From NCBI GenBank assembly GCA_938082545.1, contig CALKCL010000007.1, positions 1 to 64,000 of the forward strand: a stretch of 64,000 nt of DNA, in the 5' to 3' direction. The notes under the pieces were generated by a model, which saw nothing but the letters and a program-made list of their open reading frames with translations, had not been told where the DNA came from and ran no database searches. Source of the stretch: an uncultured Gammaproteobacteria bacterium (GTDB taxonomy: Bacteria > Pseudomonadota > Gammaproteobacteria > Ga0077536). A program made the translations under genes and the position numbers. Of this stretch, positions 27,779 to 36,813 are shown in pieces (position 1 is the first letter of the stretch; the number at the start of each line of letters is the position of its first letter).

Positions 27779-29359
27779 CTAAGTCTTTCGTGACACTGTT
27801 GTCATTACCGCATCGAATTTTTCGCTGAGAGCAACTACGGTGGGATCTTCACGAGCTTTTTTCTCAGCAATCCTCTGTGCTTCCAGCTCATTTGCTAGGG
27901 TTTGTTCAGATAGCGATAAGGCCAAACTATCACCTTCGGCGACACTGACTGAAAGCGTGACTCCTTGTCCCAGATAGGAAGAAACCTGTTGTTCTAAAGT
28001 GTCAACTGCCCTCTTTTGCATTAGCTTGTCATGCTTCGATGCAACAGATAGTTTCAAAGAATTTTGATCCAGTTCTACAAATATAGCGTGTCTCGCCAAT
28101 TCACGCGCAAGCCCGTTAATATCTAGGTTATTCACAACAGCATGCCAATCCTCATTACTGCAAAGTGCTACTTCTTTGGCCACTTCGACTTGAGCTTGGT
28201 CGGCTAGTTGCTCACTTTTTTTTTTAGAGACCTCTTCAATGGACTTTTCTTCAAGTTGGTTAGTAACCTCAGAAAAGTCTTTTTTTCTGAAGGCTAACAT
28301 GCGCAGCAAATTCATTTCAAAACCTGATTCCGGATCAGGCGTGATCTCAAGATCTTTTCGACCGACTAGTGCAATTTGATAGAATAATTGACAGTCTTCA
28401 GCAGACATCTGTCGTGCAAGTTCGATAATTTCTTCATCATTTTCGATTTTTTGATTTGCTGAGCCAAGCGCCTGAACTGTCGCGACCCTAACTAAAACAG
28501 ATAACATGTCGGTCAATACTGAGCTGTAATCAGGAGCAAATGCTCCAAAAGCTCTAGACGCTTTTATTAAATTGTGCCCGTCCCCATCAGCTAAACACTT
28601 CAACAGAGAAATAATATACGACTGGTCCACAGCTCCAAGCATTGCTAAAACATTATCCGTCTTAACTGCTCCACCCCCATGTGCTATTGCCTGATCAAGG
28701 AGACTCAGAGCATCACGCACGCTACCTCCAGCATTCTTTGCTATCGTGACGAGTCCATCTTCTTCGAACGGTATCCCTTCTAAATTCAATATTTTTGCTA
28801 GATAGTCAGAAATTTCTGTTTTCTCAACTTTAGAGAGATTCAACTGCAAGCACCGTGATAGAACAGTTACAGGCAACTTCTTAGGATCAGTAGTGGCGAG
28901 TAGAAATTTTACGTGAGGAGGAGGCTCCTCTAAAGTTTTTAAAAGAGCATTAAACGAATGATTAGAGAACATGTGGACTTCATCTATCAGATAAATCTTA
29001 TATCGGCTAGAGCTAGGTAAATATTGAACGTTATCTAGCAAATCACGGGTCTCTTCGACTTTCGTCCTCGACGCCGCGTCTACCTCCACTAGATCGACGG
29101 AGTGGCCGCCGTCTATTTCTCTACAGGAACCACATGAGCCACAGGGCTTACTAGTCACGCCTTTCTCGCAGTTTAGTGCCCGAGCGAGCACTCTCGCCAG
29201 CGTTGTTTTTCCTACCCCTCTGGTACCAGAAAACAAATAGGCATGGTGCATCCTTCCGCTATCTAGCGCATTGACTAATGCGCGCAAAACGTGGGATTGC
29301 CCTATTACCTCATCGAAAGATGTTGGTCTCCATTTTCGCGCCAGCACTTCGTAGCTCAT
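27779..29359 (-). CDS. dnaX: DNA polymerase III tau (and probable gamma) subunit
   Basis: A 526-residue clamp-loader subunit. It has Walker A 'FSGTRGVGKTTLARVLARALNC' (about 43), zinc ligands 'CGSCGSC', Walker B/'LIDEVHMFSNHSFNALLKTLEEPP' (about 126) and sensor 1 'LLATTDPKKLP'. Domain III runs to about residue 365, then a charged linker and tau-specific domains. The linker codons Lys379-Lys381 contain a run of ten A followed by GTGAG. Insertion of one A, or a -1 shift, gives Lys then TGA, i.e. a 382-residue gamma-like protein. It directly follows the SRP RNA gene. Confidence 0.97.
   Translation of the reverse strand: MSYEVLARKWRPTSFDEVIGQSHVLRALVNALDSGRMHHAYLFSGTRGVGKTTLARVLARALNCEKGVTSKPCGSCGSCREIDGGHSVDLVEVDAASRTKVEETRDLLDNVQYLPSSSRYKIYLIDEVHMFSNHSFNALLKTLEEPPPHVKFLLATTDPKKLPVTVLSRCLQLNLSKVEKTEISDYLAKILNLEGIPFEEDGLVTIAKNAGGSVRDALSLLDQAIAHGGGAVKTDNVLAMLGAVDQSYIISLLKCLADGDGHNLIKASRAFGAFAPDYSSVLTDMLSVLVRVATVQALGSANQKIENDEEIIELARQMSAEDCQLFYQIALVGRKDLEITPDPESGFEMNLLRMLAFRKKDFSEVTNQLEEKSIEEVSKKKSEQLADQAQVEVAKEVALCSNEDWHAVVNNLDINGLARELARHAIFVELDQNSLKLSVASKHDKLMQKRAVDTLEQQVSSYLGQGVTLSVSVAEGDSLALSLSEQTLANELEAQRIAEKKAREDPTVVALSEKFDAVMTTVSRKT
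28216..28225 (-). promoter_or_regulatory. A10 slippery run in dnaX (probable programmed slippage site)
   Basis: The coding strand reads TCT-AAA-AAA-AAA-AGT-GAG in frame. A slipped frame gives AAG-TGA immediately. The E. coli dnaX site (A6 then GAGTGAG) and the Thermus thermophilus dnaX A9 transcriptional slippage site act the same way. A purine-rich AGAGG about 5 nt upstream and a weak CGAC/GTCG pairing downstream could be stimulators. Confidence 0.6.
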
Positions 29360-29407
29360 AATACGACATCTCGATATTACTTAATCTTGGGTCACCAAAG
29401 TAACGGC

Positions 29408-29514
29408 GGTGGCTATTTCTAGGGCTACCATGCATCCAGTTAATGCTACCGCTGCTCCCTTCCAGGCCTGACGGGGTTTACATCGCTAAACCATGGGCCT
29501 TCAAAATAGCCACC
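29408..29514 (-). ncRNA. ffs: Signal recognition particle RNA (4.5S-type)
   Basis: On the minus strand the bacterial SRP apical domain is recognisable: 'CGTCAGGCCTGGAAGGGAG' followed by 'CAGC', the universal Ffh-binding loop with GGAAG. The gene ends pair over 11 bases (GGTGGCTATTT with AAATAGCCACC), giving a small SRP RNA of about 107 nt without an Alu domain. It lies directly upstream of dnaX, its usual gammaproteobacterial place. A TAGAAT sequence at 29527-29532 could be a -10 element, somewhat far from the 5' end. Confidence 0.93.
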
Positions 29515-29837
29515 ATTGAAAGAAATATTCTACAAGAAAAACAAGATCAATTGCTGAAATTTTTGATTGTCATTGAATATGAAAATAATTTCCTACGCTA
29601 CTAGCCCTTTTCGATATCTGCTAGAGCAACATGTACTTATAATTTTCTTCCACAGCATTGATTTTGGATTTTCGCTGAAATAAATCCTCAAAAAAAGAAC
29701 AGTATGGCTGAGAACTAGTTCAATATTGAGGGCTCGAAAAGGCAAAAGTAGCTTGCTTCCCTAACCTGGAATATTGTGATAGCTTGAGCCGCAATAGAGA
29801 CATAAACCAAGCATTTAAATAGCTAAGCGAGAACTCA
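29515..29837. other. Intergenic region between SRP RNA and hyuA
   Basis: About 320 AT-rich bases between the minus-strand SRP RNA and the plus-strand hydantoinase genes. It must contain both divergent promoters. Apart from the TAGAAT before the SRP RNA and a GCGAG purine stretch before hyuA, I see no ORF, repeat or RNA motif. Confidence 0.5.
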
Positions 29838-31928
29838 ATGACTTATAGAATTTCCGTTGATACGGGTGGAACATTTACTGACGTCGTCGTGACAGACGAA
29901 ACTGGACGCTTTACTGTAGGTAAGGCACTGACTGATAAAAAAAGAGCGTTCGCTAGCATCTCAGCTGCCTTAGAAGTGGCGTCAGATGAACTCAACTCAT
30001 CAGTAAAAGATTTACTGCGGGACACCTCAGTATTCATCTACGGCACCACCCGAGCGACCAACGGAATAGTTGAAAGAAAAACAGCTCGCACAGCATTCAT
30101 AAGCACTGAAGGCTTTCCTGATACGCTGCTCTTAAAGGAAGGGGGTAAATCAGAGACACATAATCTCCGTATGGAATATCCAGACCCTTATATCCCTAGA
30201 AGTCTGACGTTTGAGGTCCCTGAAAGGATAAGCGCCGAAGGTGATGTAGAAACTTCATTGGATGAAACGAAAGTTACGTCGTTAATAAAGACTTTTCCTG
30301 AAAAAGGAATAGAAGCTATCGCGGTATGTCTCCTTTGGTCTGTTGCAAACCCAGCGCACGAGAAGCTCATTGCAGCTTTGATCGAAAAGATTTTACCTGG
30401 TATCCCATATACTCTTTCAAGTGATATCAACCCTATTTTAAGAGAATACAAACGAGCATCATCTACCGCGATTGATGCCTCTCTGAAGCCTTTAATGCAA
30501 GAATACCTCCTCACTCTTGAAAAGGACTTAATAAATGCCGGCTATAAAAACGATGTGTTAGTAAGTACGTCTTTTGGCGGGGTAATGCATTTACAAGACG
30601 TAGTAGAAAAACCAATTTTCTTAGTGAAGTCTGGGCCTGCCATGGCACCTATTGCTGGGTTAGCTTATACCACCGCCGAGCAACTCAGCGACGATGTGAT
30701 TGTCTGTGATGCTGGTGGAACAACCTTTGACGTCAGCCTAGTACGCGACGGACAGGTAGAATTCACGAGAGATACTTGGCTTGGTCCTCAATGGACCGGA
30801 GATAACTTGGGAATGGCATCTGTCGCCGTGCATAGTATTGGTGCAGGCGGAGGGTCAATAGCCTGGGTAGATAGCGGAGGTCTTCTTCAAGTAGGACCGC
30901 AGTCTGCAGGTTCAGAGCCTGGACCAGCTTCGTATAATCTGGGTGGTACCCAACCAACGGTGACTGACGCTGCTGTAGTCTTAGGCTATATCGACCCTGC
31001 ACATTTCCTTGGCGGGAGAATGCAATTAAATGAAAAAGCTGCTATCACATCTATCAAACCGTTAGCAGAAACATTGCAACAAAATGTGCAGCAAACAGCT
31101 TTTGCAATCATGGCGGTTGCTAATGAAAATATGATTCAAGCGATCAAGGAGCTAACAGTAAATGAAGGGATTAACCCTGCCGACTCTACCTTGGTCGCCG
31201 GCGGTGGAGCTGGAGGACTGGGTATTGCTGCGATAGCAGCTGAACTAGGCTGTACAACTGTGCTCATTCCTCGAACAGCAGGTGCGTTAAGTGCTTCTGG
31301 AATGCAGTTTTCAGATATCATCACCGAAACGGGTGCCAGTAAATTAACAGTTACAGATATGTTCGATTATGACGGCGTCAATGAGGCGCTTGGTAAGATT
31401 AATCAAACCTTAGATGAGTTTGCAGAACGGCTCCAGTTGCGTGGATTCGATAAAATCAAAAAGCGATATTTTGTTGAAGCCCGATACCGGTTCCAAGTCT
31501 GGGAACTCGAAGTTGAAATTGAAACCGGACACTTTACTAATGAAAACGATGTCACTGCCCTCGTAGATGCCTTTCATAAAATGCATGATCGAGTGTTTGC
31601 AATAACAGATGTAGGACAAACTGTGGAATGTTTGAACTGGCGGGGTCGGCTGATAGCAGACGTAAACGCACCCTCTCTAGAACCAGGTAGAACAGACGGC
31701 AGTGAGGCGGTCAATGAAGACAGGCGCCGACCAGCCTACTTTGGAGGCGAGTCTCCAGTTGAGACGCCAATATTTTTAGGACAAAATTTAAATACAGGGG
31801 CTCTCGTAAAAGGACCAGCTATCATAGAAGAGCCAACATCGACGCTAGTGATAAACCCCGGCTCGACAGTCAAAGTGAGTGCCGGAGGAAGGTATATTTT
31901 AACACCATCAGAGCAAGGTCTAATATGA
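29838..31928 (+). CDS. Hydantoinase/oxoprolinase A subunit (HyuA family)
   Basis: A 696-residue ATP-dependent amidohydrolase subunit of the ASKHA fold. It has N-terminal phosphate-binding 'RISVDTGGTFTDVVVTDETG' (about 3-22), 'YGTTRATNGIVERKTARTAFI', 'KSGPAMAPIAGLAY' and a second phosphate motif 'DAGGTTFDVSLV' (about 292), with 'GGGAGGLGIAAIAAELGC' near residue 455. HyuA-HyuB pairs hydrolyse hydantoins, N-methylhydantoin or 5-oxoproline with ATP; acetone carboxylase subunits are related. The substrate is not evident. It shares an ATGA overlap with hyuB, so the two are coupled. Confidence 0.9.
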   Translation: MTYRISVDTGGTFTDVVVTDETGRFTVGKALTDKKRAFASISAALEVASDELNSSVKDLLRDTSVFIYGTTRATNGIVERKTARTAFISTEGFPDTLLLKEGGKSETHNLRMEYPDPYIPRSLTFEVPERISAEGDVETSLDETKVTSLIKTFPEKGIEAIAVCLLWSVANPAHEKLIAALIEKILPGIPYTLSSDINPILREYKRASSTAIDASLKPLMQEYLLTLEKDLINAGYKNDVLVSTSFGGVMHLQDVVEKPIFLVKSGPAMAPIAGLAYTTAEQLSDDVIVCDAGGTTFDVSLVRDGQVEFTRDTWLGPQWTGDNLGMASVAVHSIGAGGGSIAWVDSGGLLQVGPQSAGSEPGPASYNLGGTQPTVTDAAVVLGYIDPAHFLGGRMQLNEKAAITSIKPLAETLQQNVQQTAFAIMAVANENMIQAIKELTVNEGINPADSTLVAGGGAGGLGIAAIAAELGCTTVLIPRTAGALSASGMQFSDIITETGASKLTVTDMFDYDGVNEALGKINQTLDEFAERLQLRGFDKIKKRYFVEARYRFQVWELEVEIETGHFTNENDVTALVDAFHKMHDRVFAITDVGQTVECLNWRGRLIADVNAPSLEPGRTDGSEAVNEDRRRPAYFGGESPVETPIFLGQNLNTGALVKGPAIIEEPTSTLVINPGSTVKVSAGGRYILTPSEQGLI

Positions 31929-33733
31929 ATACTGAGAAAGAAAATGCTGTTTCCTATGAGATGGATCCGGTCCACATGGCTGTCCTATCTAACCGTATTA
32001 ATGCGATCGTAGCTGAGATGACCAATACGCTTCTCCGCACAGCCCGTTCTGCTGTCTTAGCTGTTGTGAGAGATTTTTCCTGCTCTATTATCACCGCTGA
32101 CAATCAGCTTCTGTGTCCGGGAGATGGACTCCCTATCCATATATTTGGCAGTCCATTGCAAGGGGAGTCAATGACTACTTTGCATAAAAATCTCAAACCA
32201 GGCGATGCATTTCTAGATAACGATCCTTATGCTGGGAATACGCATGCAGCCGATCACATGGTGATGGTTCCAGTTGTAATTGATGGCGTTCATCTTTTTA
32301 CCACTTGTGCCAAAGCTCATATGGCCGATTGCGGAAACTCAATACCTAGTACTTATCATGCTTACGCAAAAGACGTTTATGAGGAAGGTGCGCTGATATT
32401 TCCTTGCGTAAAGATTCAGAACGACTATCAGGACGTAGATGACATTATAAGGATGTGCAAAAGAAGAATCCGGGTACCTGAGCAATGGTACGGAGATTAC
32501 CTTGCTCAAATCGGCTCCGCGCGAATTGGAGAAAGACGACTCATCAAGCTTGTTGAAAGATATGGCATTGAAACGATTCAGCAGTTCATGAAAGACTGGT
32601 TTTCCTACTCCGAACGCCGCATGACTTCGGCTATTAAAAAGATGCCTAGCGGAAAACTAACTAGCTGGGGGCATTTGGACCCACTCGGCACGGTACTGCC
32701 AGAGGGATTAGATATCAGAGTTGATGTAGATATAGACTCGGACAACGGAAAGATAGAAGTAGATCTTACCAAGAACGAGGACAACAAAGATTTTGGTCTC
32801 AACATGACTGTTGCAACCGCTACCAGTACCGCTATGGCCGGAGTGTTTAACTGTTTAGAAGCAGTGCCTGTTAACGGCGGTAGTTTCTCTCGTGTCAATG
32901 TTAAGCTAAGAGACGGTTGCATAACAGGCGCCCCAAAATTTCCACATAGCGCGTCTATGGCCACGACAAATGTTGCGGACCGCGTCCTAAATGCAACACA
33001 AGCGGCGTTTGCACAACTCAGTGATAATCACGGCCTCGCGGAAGGTGGTGTAGGTATGGGCGCTGCTGCAGGGGTAATATCTGGAAAAGACTGGCGCTCC
33101 AACGGCGGCGATTATATTAATCAGGAATGGTTAATAGTCAACGGTGGCCCAGCCAGCCCGACCTCTGATGGATGGCTTAATTATGGACTACCCGTTGCTG
33201 CGGGACGAATGTACAGAGGCAGTGTCGAAGTGGACGAGTCCAAATATCCGATACTATTTAAGTCTCTAAAAGTCATACCGGGTGGTGGTGGCGCGGGAAA
33301 ATTTAGAGGAGGCCCCGGAGCAGAAGTTATCTATGGCCCAAGGAAAGATAAAATGACTGTTGTCGTGGCGTGCGATGGGCAGCATTTTCCGCCCCAAGGT
33401 GTCCGTGGAGGAGAAGCGGGTCCTCTCGCGACGAGCTGGCATATAGGGAAAACAGGATCTGAAGAAAAGCTTGCAGGCGTGGTCGAGATAACACTGGAGC
33501 CCGGAGAGTTTATAAGGGGGACAGACACAGGTGGAGGGGGATATGGAGCAGCTATAGAAAGGAACCCTGAAAAAGTGCTAAAAGACGTTGTCGAAAAATG
33601 GGAAACCATCAAGAGAGCTGAAGAGGTTTATGGCGTTGCTTTCCAAGGAAGAGTCGAAGACGGCACGTTGTCTGTGGATCTAGAAAAAACTTCTAGCCTA
33701 CGTAGCAAACTTAAAAATAGTCAAAAGAGCTAG
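31925..33733 (+). CDS. Hydantoinase/oxoprolinase B subunit (HyuB family)
   Basis: A 602-residue partner of the preceding HyuA. It has 'AVVRDFSCSIITADNQLL' (about 46), 'FLDNDPYAGNTHAADHMVMVPV' (about 95), 'FTTCAKAHMADCGNS' (about 125) and a Gly-rich C-terminus 'PGGGGAGKFRGGPGAEV' and 'DTGGGGYGAAIERNPEKVLKDV' typical of HyuB. A/B pairs form a heteromeric ATP-dependent amidase in the cytoplasm. Starts within the hyuA stop (ATGA). No racemase, carbamoylase or transport genes for hydantoins adjoin it. Confidence 0.9.
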   Translation: MNTEKENAVSYEMDPVHMAVLSNRINAIVAEMTNTLLRTARSAVLAVVRDFSCSIITADNQLLCPGDGLPIHIFGSPLQGESMTTLHKNLKPGDAFLDNDPYAGNTHAADHMVMVPVVIDGVHLFTTCAKAHMADCGNSIPSTYHAYAKDVYEEGALIFPCVKIQNDYQDVDDIIRMCKRRIRVPEQWYGDYLAQIGSARIGERRLIKLVERYGIETIQQFMKDWFSYSERRMTSAIKKMPSGKLTSWGHLDPLGTVLPEGLDIRVDVDIDSDNGKIEVDLTKNEDNKDFGLNMTVATATSTAMAGVFNCLEAVPVNGGSFSRVNVKLRDGCITGAPKFPHSASMATTNVADRVLNATQAAFAQLSDNHGLAEGGVGMGAAAGVISGKDWRSNGGDYINQEWLIVNGGPASPTSDGWLNYGLPVAAGRMYRGSVEVDESKYPILFKSLKVIPGGGGAGKFRGGPGAEVIYGPRKDKMTVVVACDGQHFPPQGVRGGEAGPLATSWHIGKTGSEEKLAGVVEITLEPGEFIRGTDTGGGGYGAAIERNPEKVLKDVVEKWETIKRAEEVYGVAFQGRVEDGTLSVDLEKTSSLRSKLKNSQKS

Positions 33734-33788
33734 GGGAATTGCGCTTTAGGTTAGCAACCCCGAACACATGAAACTACAGATGAGCGAC

Positions 33789-34571
33789 TCAGGCTCTCCC
33801 AGTAGCACCGCCGTCGACGGCAAGTACTGTGCCGGTGCAATATGATGATTCTTCACAGGCGAAAAACAGACTTGCGTAAGCCACTTCTTCTGGAGTGGCG
33901 GGCCGTCCCATAGGAGAAACTAACTTAGGGTTCGCATCTGAGAAAAGATCCGGAATAACGCTTTCCACCATCTGTGTCTGAACGAAGCCAGGCGCAACTA
34001 CATTGCATCTAATCTTGTCGTCTACGTAAGCCACCGCCATAGACTTTGTCAAATTGATAATCGCCCCTTTAGTGGCTGTATAAGTATGTGCATCAGGCGC
34101 ACCTCCCAACCCAAAGATACTGGAGATGTTCACTACAGACCCTTTTTGTTGCAGCTTCATCTGTTTAATGACAAGTCGAGATACATAGAAAACGCTATCC
34201 AGATTAGCGGCCATAACCTCTTTCCATTTATCAATAGGCGTCGTATCAATAGGATCCATAGATCCCTGACTACTTTCACGCAAGTTATAACCCACTCCCG
34301 CGGCATTCAGTAAGACATCAATACGTCCAAACGAGTGTAAACAATCATCTATAGCATTCTGTACCTCTTCCGGTTGCGATAGATCCGCACTATACGTCTT
34401 GCCACTTCCACCGGACGCTCGAACTAATGACATAGTTTTATCAAGGTTGCTCTGTGTTCTCGAAACACCAAAAACTGTTGCCCCTTCCTCGGCGAAAAGC
34501 TCCATGCATGCCCTGCCAATCCCCGTACCCGCTCCAGTAATGAGTGCAATTTTCCCTTCTAATCTAGCCAT
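33789..34571 (-). CDS. Short-chain dehydrogenase/reductase
   Basis: A 260-residue classical SDR with 'ITGAGTGIGRA' (about 11-21), 'LLNAAGVG' (about 86), Ser in 'VNISSIFG' (about 146) and YxxxK in 'YTATKGA' (about 161), and 'GTVLAVDGGATG' at the end. Uses NAD(P)H; substrate unknown. AAAGGA precedes the ATG. It is the last gene of the minus-strand series beginning with the phosphatase-like gene at 38.6 kb, with 22 bp to its upstream neighbour, so it is probably part of that pathway. Confidence 0.87.
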   Translation of the reverse strand: MARLEGKIALITGAGTGIGRACMELFAEEGATVFGVSRTQSNLDKTMSLVRASGGSGKTYSADLSQPEEVQNAIDDCLHSFGRIDVLLNAAGVGYNLRESSQGSMDPIDTTPIDKWKEVMAANLDSVFYVSRLVIKQMKLQQKGSVVNISSIFGLGGAPDAHTYTATKGAIINLTKSMAVAYVDDKIRCNVVAPGFVQTQMVESVIPDLFSDANPKLVSPMGRPATPEEVAYASLFFACEESSYCTGTVLAVDGGATGRA

Positions 34572-34593
34572 GAATGTAATCCTTTAAATTCTT

Positions 34594-35199
34594 TTATTCT
34601 TCTCTAACTCGGCCTAGGACTCTTAAAAGATCCTCGTGCATTTCGAACCATATGGTGTGGTAACTTTCTAACCGCGCATCACTTACCCATTGGATCTCTC
34701 CATCTTCCGCTTTCTCTAACGCTTCTATTAACTTGTCCTGATAAAAAGACAATCGCGGTAAAAGAGTTGTCATTATCTCTAAAATAGGTTGATAACGTTC
34801 GTGTAAATTACCGATCTTATCAATTATTTGGTTATCATAATCGGTATCAGAGTGATCATTACTGATCAGTTTGTCTGCAAGCTCAACCGTCTGCCATTGC
34901 GTAATTAGTAGCTTGAGATCTGTATTTATATATTCGAATTTTTTATAGGCATCTACAAAGCTCTGATCGGTTCGTATATGCGCATAGAATCTTGAATATT
35001 CGCTGTGCACAATCATTTGGCCTGAAGGCGTTAGTAAATAGCGGCCCTCTATTTCAACCAATCTGTCGCTCAACAAGGCATCCGACAATACTTTTGAAAA
35101 CACTTCCTCCGAAAGCCCTACATGACTAGCAAGCATATTTCTGTCAGCATTCTTTTTCACAGCAGTAGAATGCATTATCGCGTGAATTGGGGTCACCAT
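34594..35199 (-). CDS. Winged-helix-like protein associated with PEP-utilising domain genes
   Basis: A 201-residue protein with no assigned function. Residues 15-65 look like a winged helix ('HVGLSEEVFSKVLSDALLSDRLVEIEGRYLLTPSGQ'), followed by an all-helical region and a C-terminal 'SDARLESYHTIWFEMHEDLLRVLGR' signature. I recall a very similar 'SYHTxWFExHEDLL' ending in actinobacterial proteins encoded beside PEP-utilising enzymes (memory, not a search). Here a PEP-utilising mobile domain gene is two genes upstream, which supports a functional link. It could be a substrate-binding or regulatory subunit. GGAGAAAC precedes the ATG. The upstream gene ends 13 bp away. Confidence 0.7.
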   Translation of the reverse strand: MVTPIHAIMHSTAVKKNADRNMLASHVGLSEEVFSKVLSDALLSDRLVEIEGRYLLTPSGQMIVHSEYSRFYAHIRTDQSFVDAYKKFEYINTDLKLLITQWQTVELADKLISNDHSDTDYDNQIIDKIGNLHERYQPILEIMTTLLPRLSFYQDKLIEALEKAEDGEIQWVSDARLESYHTIWFEMHEDLLRVLGRVREE

Positions 35200-35212
35200 A
35201 TCCGTTTCTCCT

Positions 35213-36775
35213 TTATGCTTTTTCTACTCGTGCGAGACGCATGTGCTCAATATCCTGACAAGTTAATCCAGCCCCGCGATCTTTTAGGTTTCTCGAGTTT
35301 TTTTGCTCAATCCTAAATAGCTCATCAGCAAGCTCGGTATCATAGTGATATTTGACCCAATCAGCGCATAACAGACGGTATTTTTCCTGGCAACACGTCA
35401 TCGTAAATAAGCGACATTCCTTATTTAATTGTTCTTGCGTCATAAAGCCTTGTGAGGTGCGATAACGATCCACTTTAGCTGACAGATTAGTAACGCCTCC
35501 TGTAATCGGCCCCACCCCGGCGGTATAGGGTTCATCTTTTAGTATGGAGTAAGGGATGAAGCTGAGGCCCTTAGTCGGCTTATCAGTGTGTTGCGCCATC
35601 GTGTACCCGTGGGCCATCTGGCTCGGCTGTGTTATCATACCAACCAGTTCACCAAGAAATAAATTTCCGTACTCGTCATTTAGCAATGGTCGGAAACGCT
35701 CAGCGCGTTCATCAATCATCATCCAATCTTTCATTTCATAACAACCGGCGATGTGTGCAAGCTCTTTAGCACAGGCGAAATAATTCAGCGCACCGGCATC
35801 CATCTGCTGATCTCGGCTCCAACCGGCCATTTGAGTCCAAAGTTTAGAAGTTGCCTCCTTAACTTTCTCTGTCAGATTCTTGAAAGTAGCTGTCAATTCC
35901 TCAGGACTACCCATGCCAACGGGCAAATGACCATCTGTAAGATTGTCAGCAGTCCACAAGCCTATAGCTTTTATGTGCTCTGATTTAAGCTCCGGCTCTG
36001 CCTCAAAAGAACCCCAATCATCTAACAAAGTTATATGGGTATCCTCTACAACCATTGCTACAGTCAGATTATTATAATCAAGCTCATTTGCCACATCGTC
36101 TAACCAAGGAAAGTCATATTCTGAAAGTTCTCGGAAGTCACGAATTAACATCTCTCGATTATCAGAAATCTTATAAGGCCCATGATTATGTATAGTTAGC
36201 CGGCTCTCACATGAGACAAGAAAACCATACTGCGCAACAGTGGCCATAAATTCCTGTGCAGAAGTGTGCAAGTCGTCACCAACTTCGCACTCAAAAGCAT
36301 CTGCATGAAACACCTGGAGTTTTTGCTCAGGAAATATCTGAGCTCTGTGTCCTCCTTGCTTATTAGTGAGTCCCCCATTATTTCGATGCCAAGAAAGTTG
36401 GAATCGCTTCCAGAAATCCATCACATAAACGACATCTTCCACTGCATCTGTTGGCTTTATAACTCCCCAGTTTATGAGCATCTCGCGCCCTAGCAAATAA
36501 AAACACGGAATTGTCCACGCGAGTATCTTGATTCCTGAGTTGCGCGCTCTATCTCCAACTTCTTCTGCAGACAGGTTAGCTTCAATTTTCTTCAGTAGCT
36601 CTGGAAACCTGTAAAAGCAGTTGAGATATGAAAATAAAATATATGCTGACACAGGGAATATTTTCGACTCTTGCACTGTGCGTGTCGCACATAGCCAGTA
36701 TGTTTCATCAGAATTTTGCTGGATTAGATTATTAGTCTCCAATAATTGGCTGTATGTTATTTCCGGTTTTGACAT
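35213..36775 (-). CDS. Uncharacterised 520-residue protein of a PEP-domain/phosphatase cluster
   Basis: I do not recognise this family. The protein is soluble-looking, with many Trp, Tyr and His residues. Notable segments are 'NCFYRFPELLKKIEANLS' near residue 52, 'MDFWKRFQLSWHRNNGG' (about 128), 'RLTIHNHGPYKISDNREMLI' (about 206), a helical 'FACAKELAHIAGCYEMKDWMMIDERAERFRPLLNDE' (about 345) and a C-terminal 'RRLFT'-like helix with 'MTCCQEKYRLLCADWVKYHYD' (about 460). It has no Walker, Rossmann, ATP-grasp or PEP-synthase catalytic motif that I can see. It lies 38 bp downstream of the PEP-utilising mobile domain gene and 13 bp upstream of the winged-helix gene. A complex with these is likely by context. 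Confidence 0.75.
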   Translation of the reverse strand: MSKPEITYSQLLETNNLIQQNSDETYWLCATRTVQESKIFPVSAYILFSYLNCFYRFPELLKKIEANLSAEEVGDRARNSGIKILAWTIPCFYLLGREMLINWGVIKPTDAVEDVVYVMDFWKRFQLSWHRNNGGLTNKQGGHRAQIFPEQKLQVFHADAFECEVGDDLHTSAQEFMATVAQYGFLVSCESRLTIHNHGPYKISDNREMLIRDFRELSEYDFPWLDDVANELDYNNLTVAMVVEDTHITLLDDWGSFEAEPELKSEHIKAIGLWTADNLTDGHLPVGMGSPEELTATFKNLTEKVKEATSKLWTQMAGWSRDQQMDAGALNYFACAKELAHIAGCYEMKDWMMIDERAERFRPLLNDEYGNLFLGELVGMITQPSQMAHGYTMAQHTDKPTKGLSFIPYSILKDEPYTAGVGPITGGVTNLSAKVDRYRTSQGFMTQEQLNKECRLFTMTCCQEKYRLLCADWVKYHYDTELADELFRIEQKNSRNLKDRGAGLTCQDIEHMRLARVEKA

Positions 36776-36813
36776 TCAAGAATTCCTTTTTTCAATCGTG
36801 GGATCGCTAAGTT

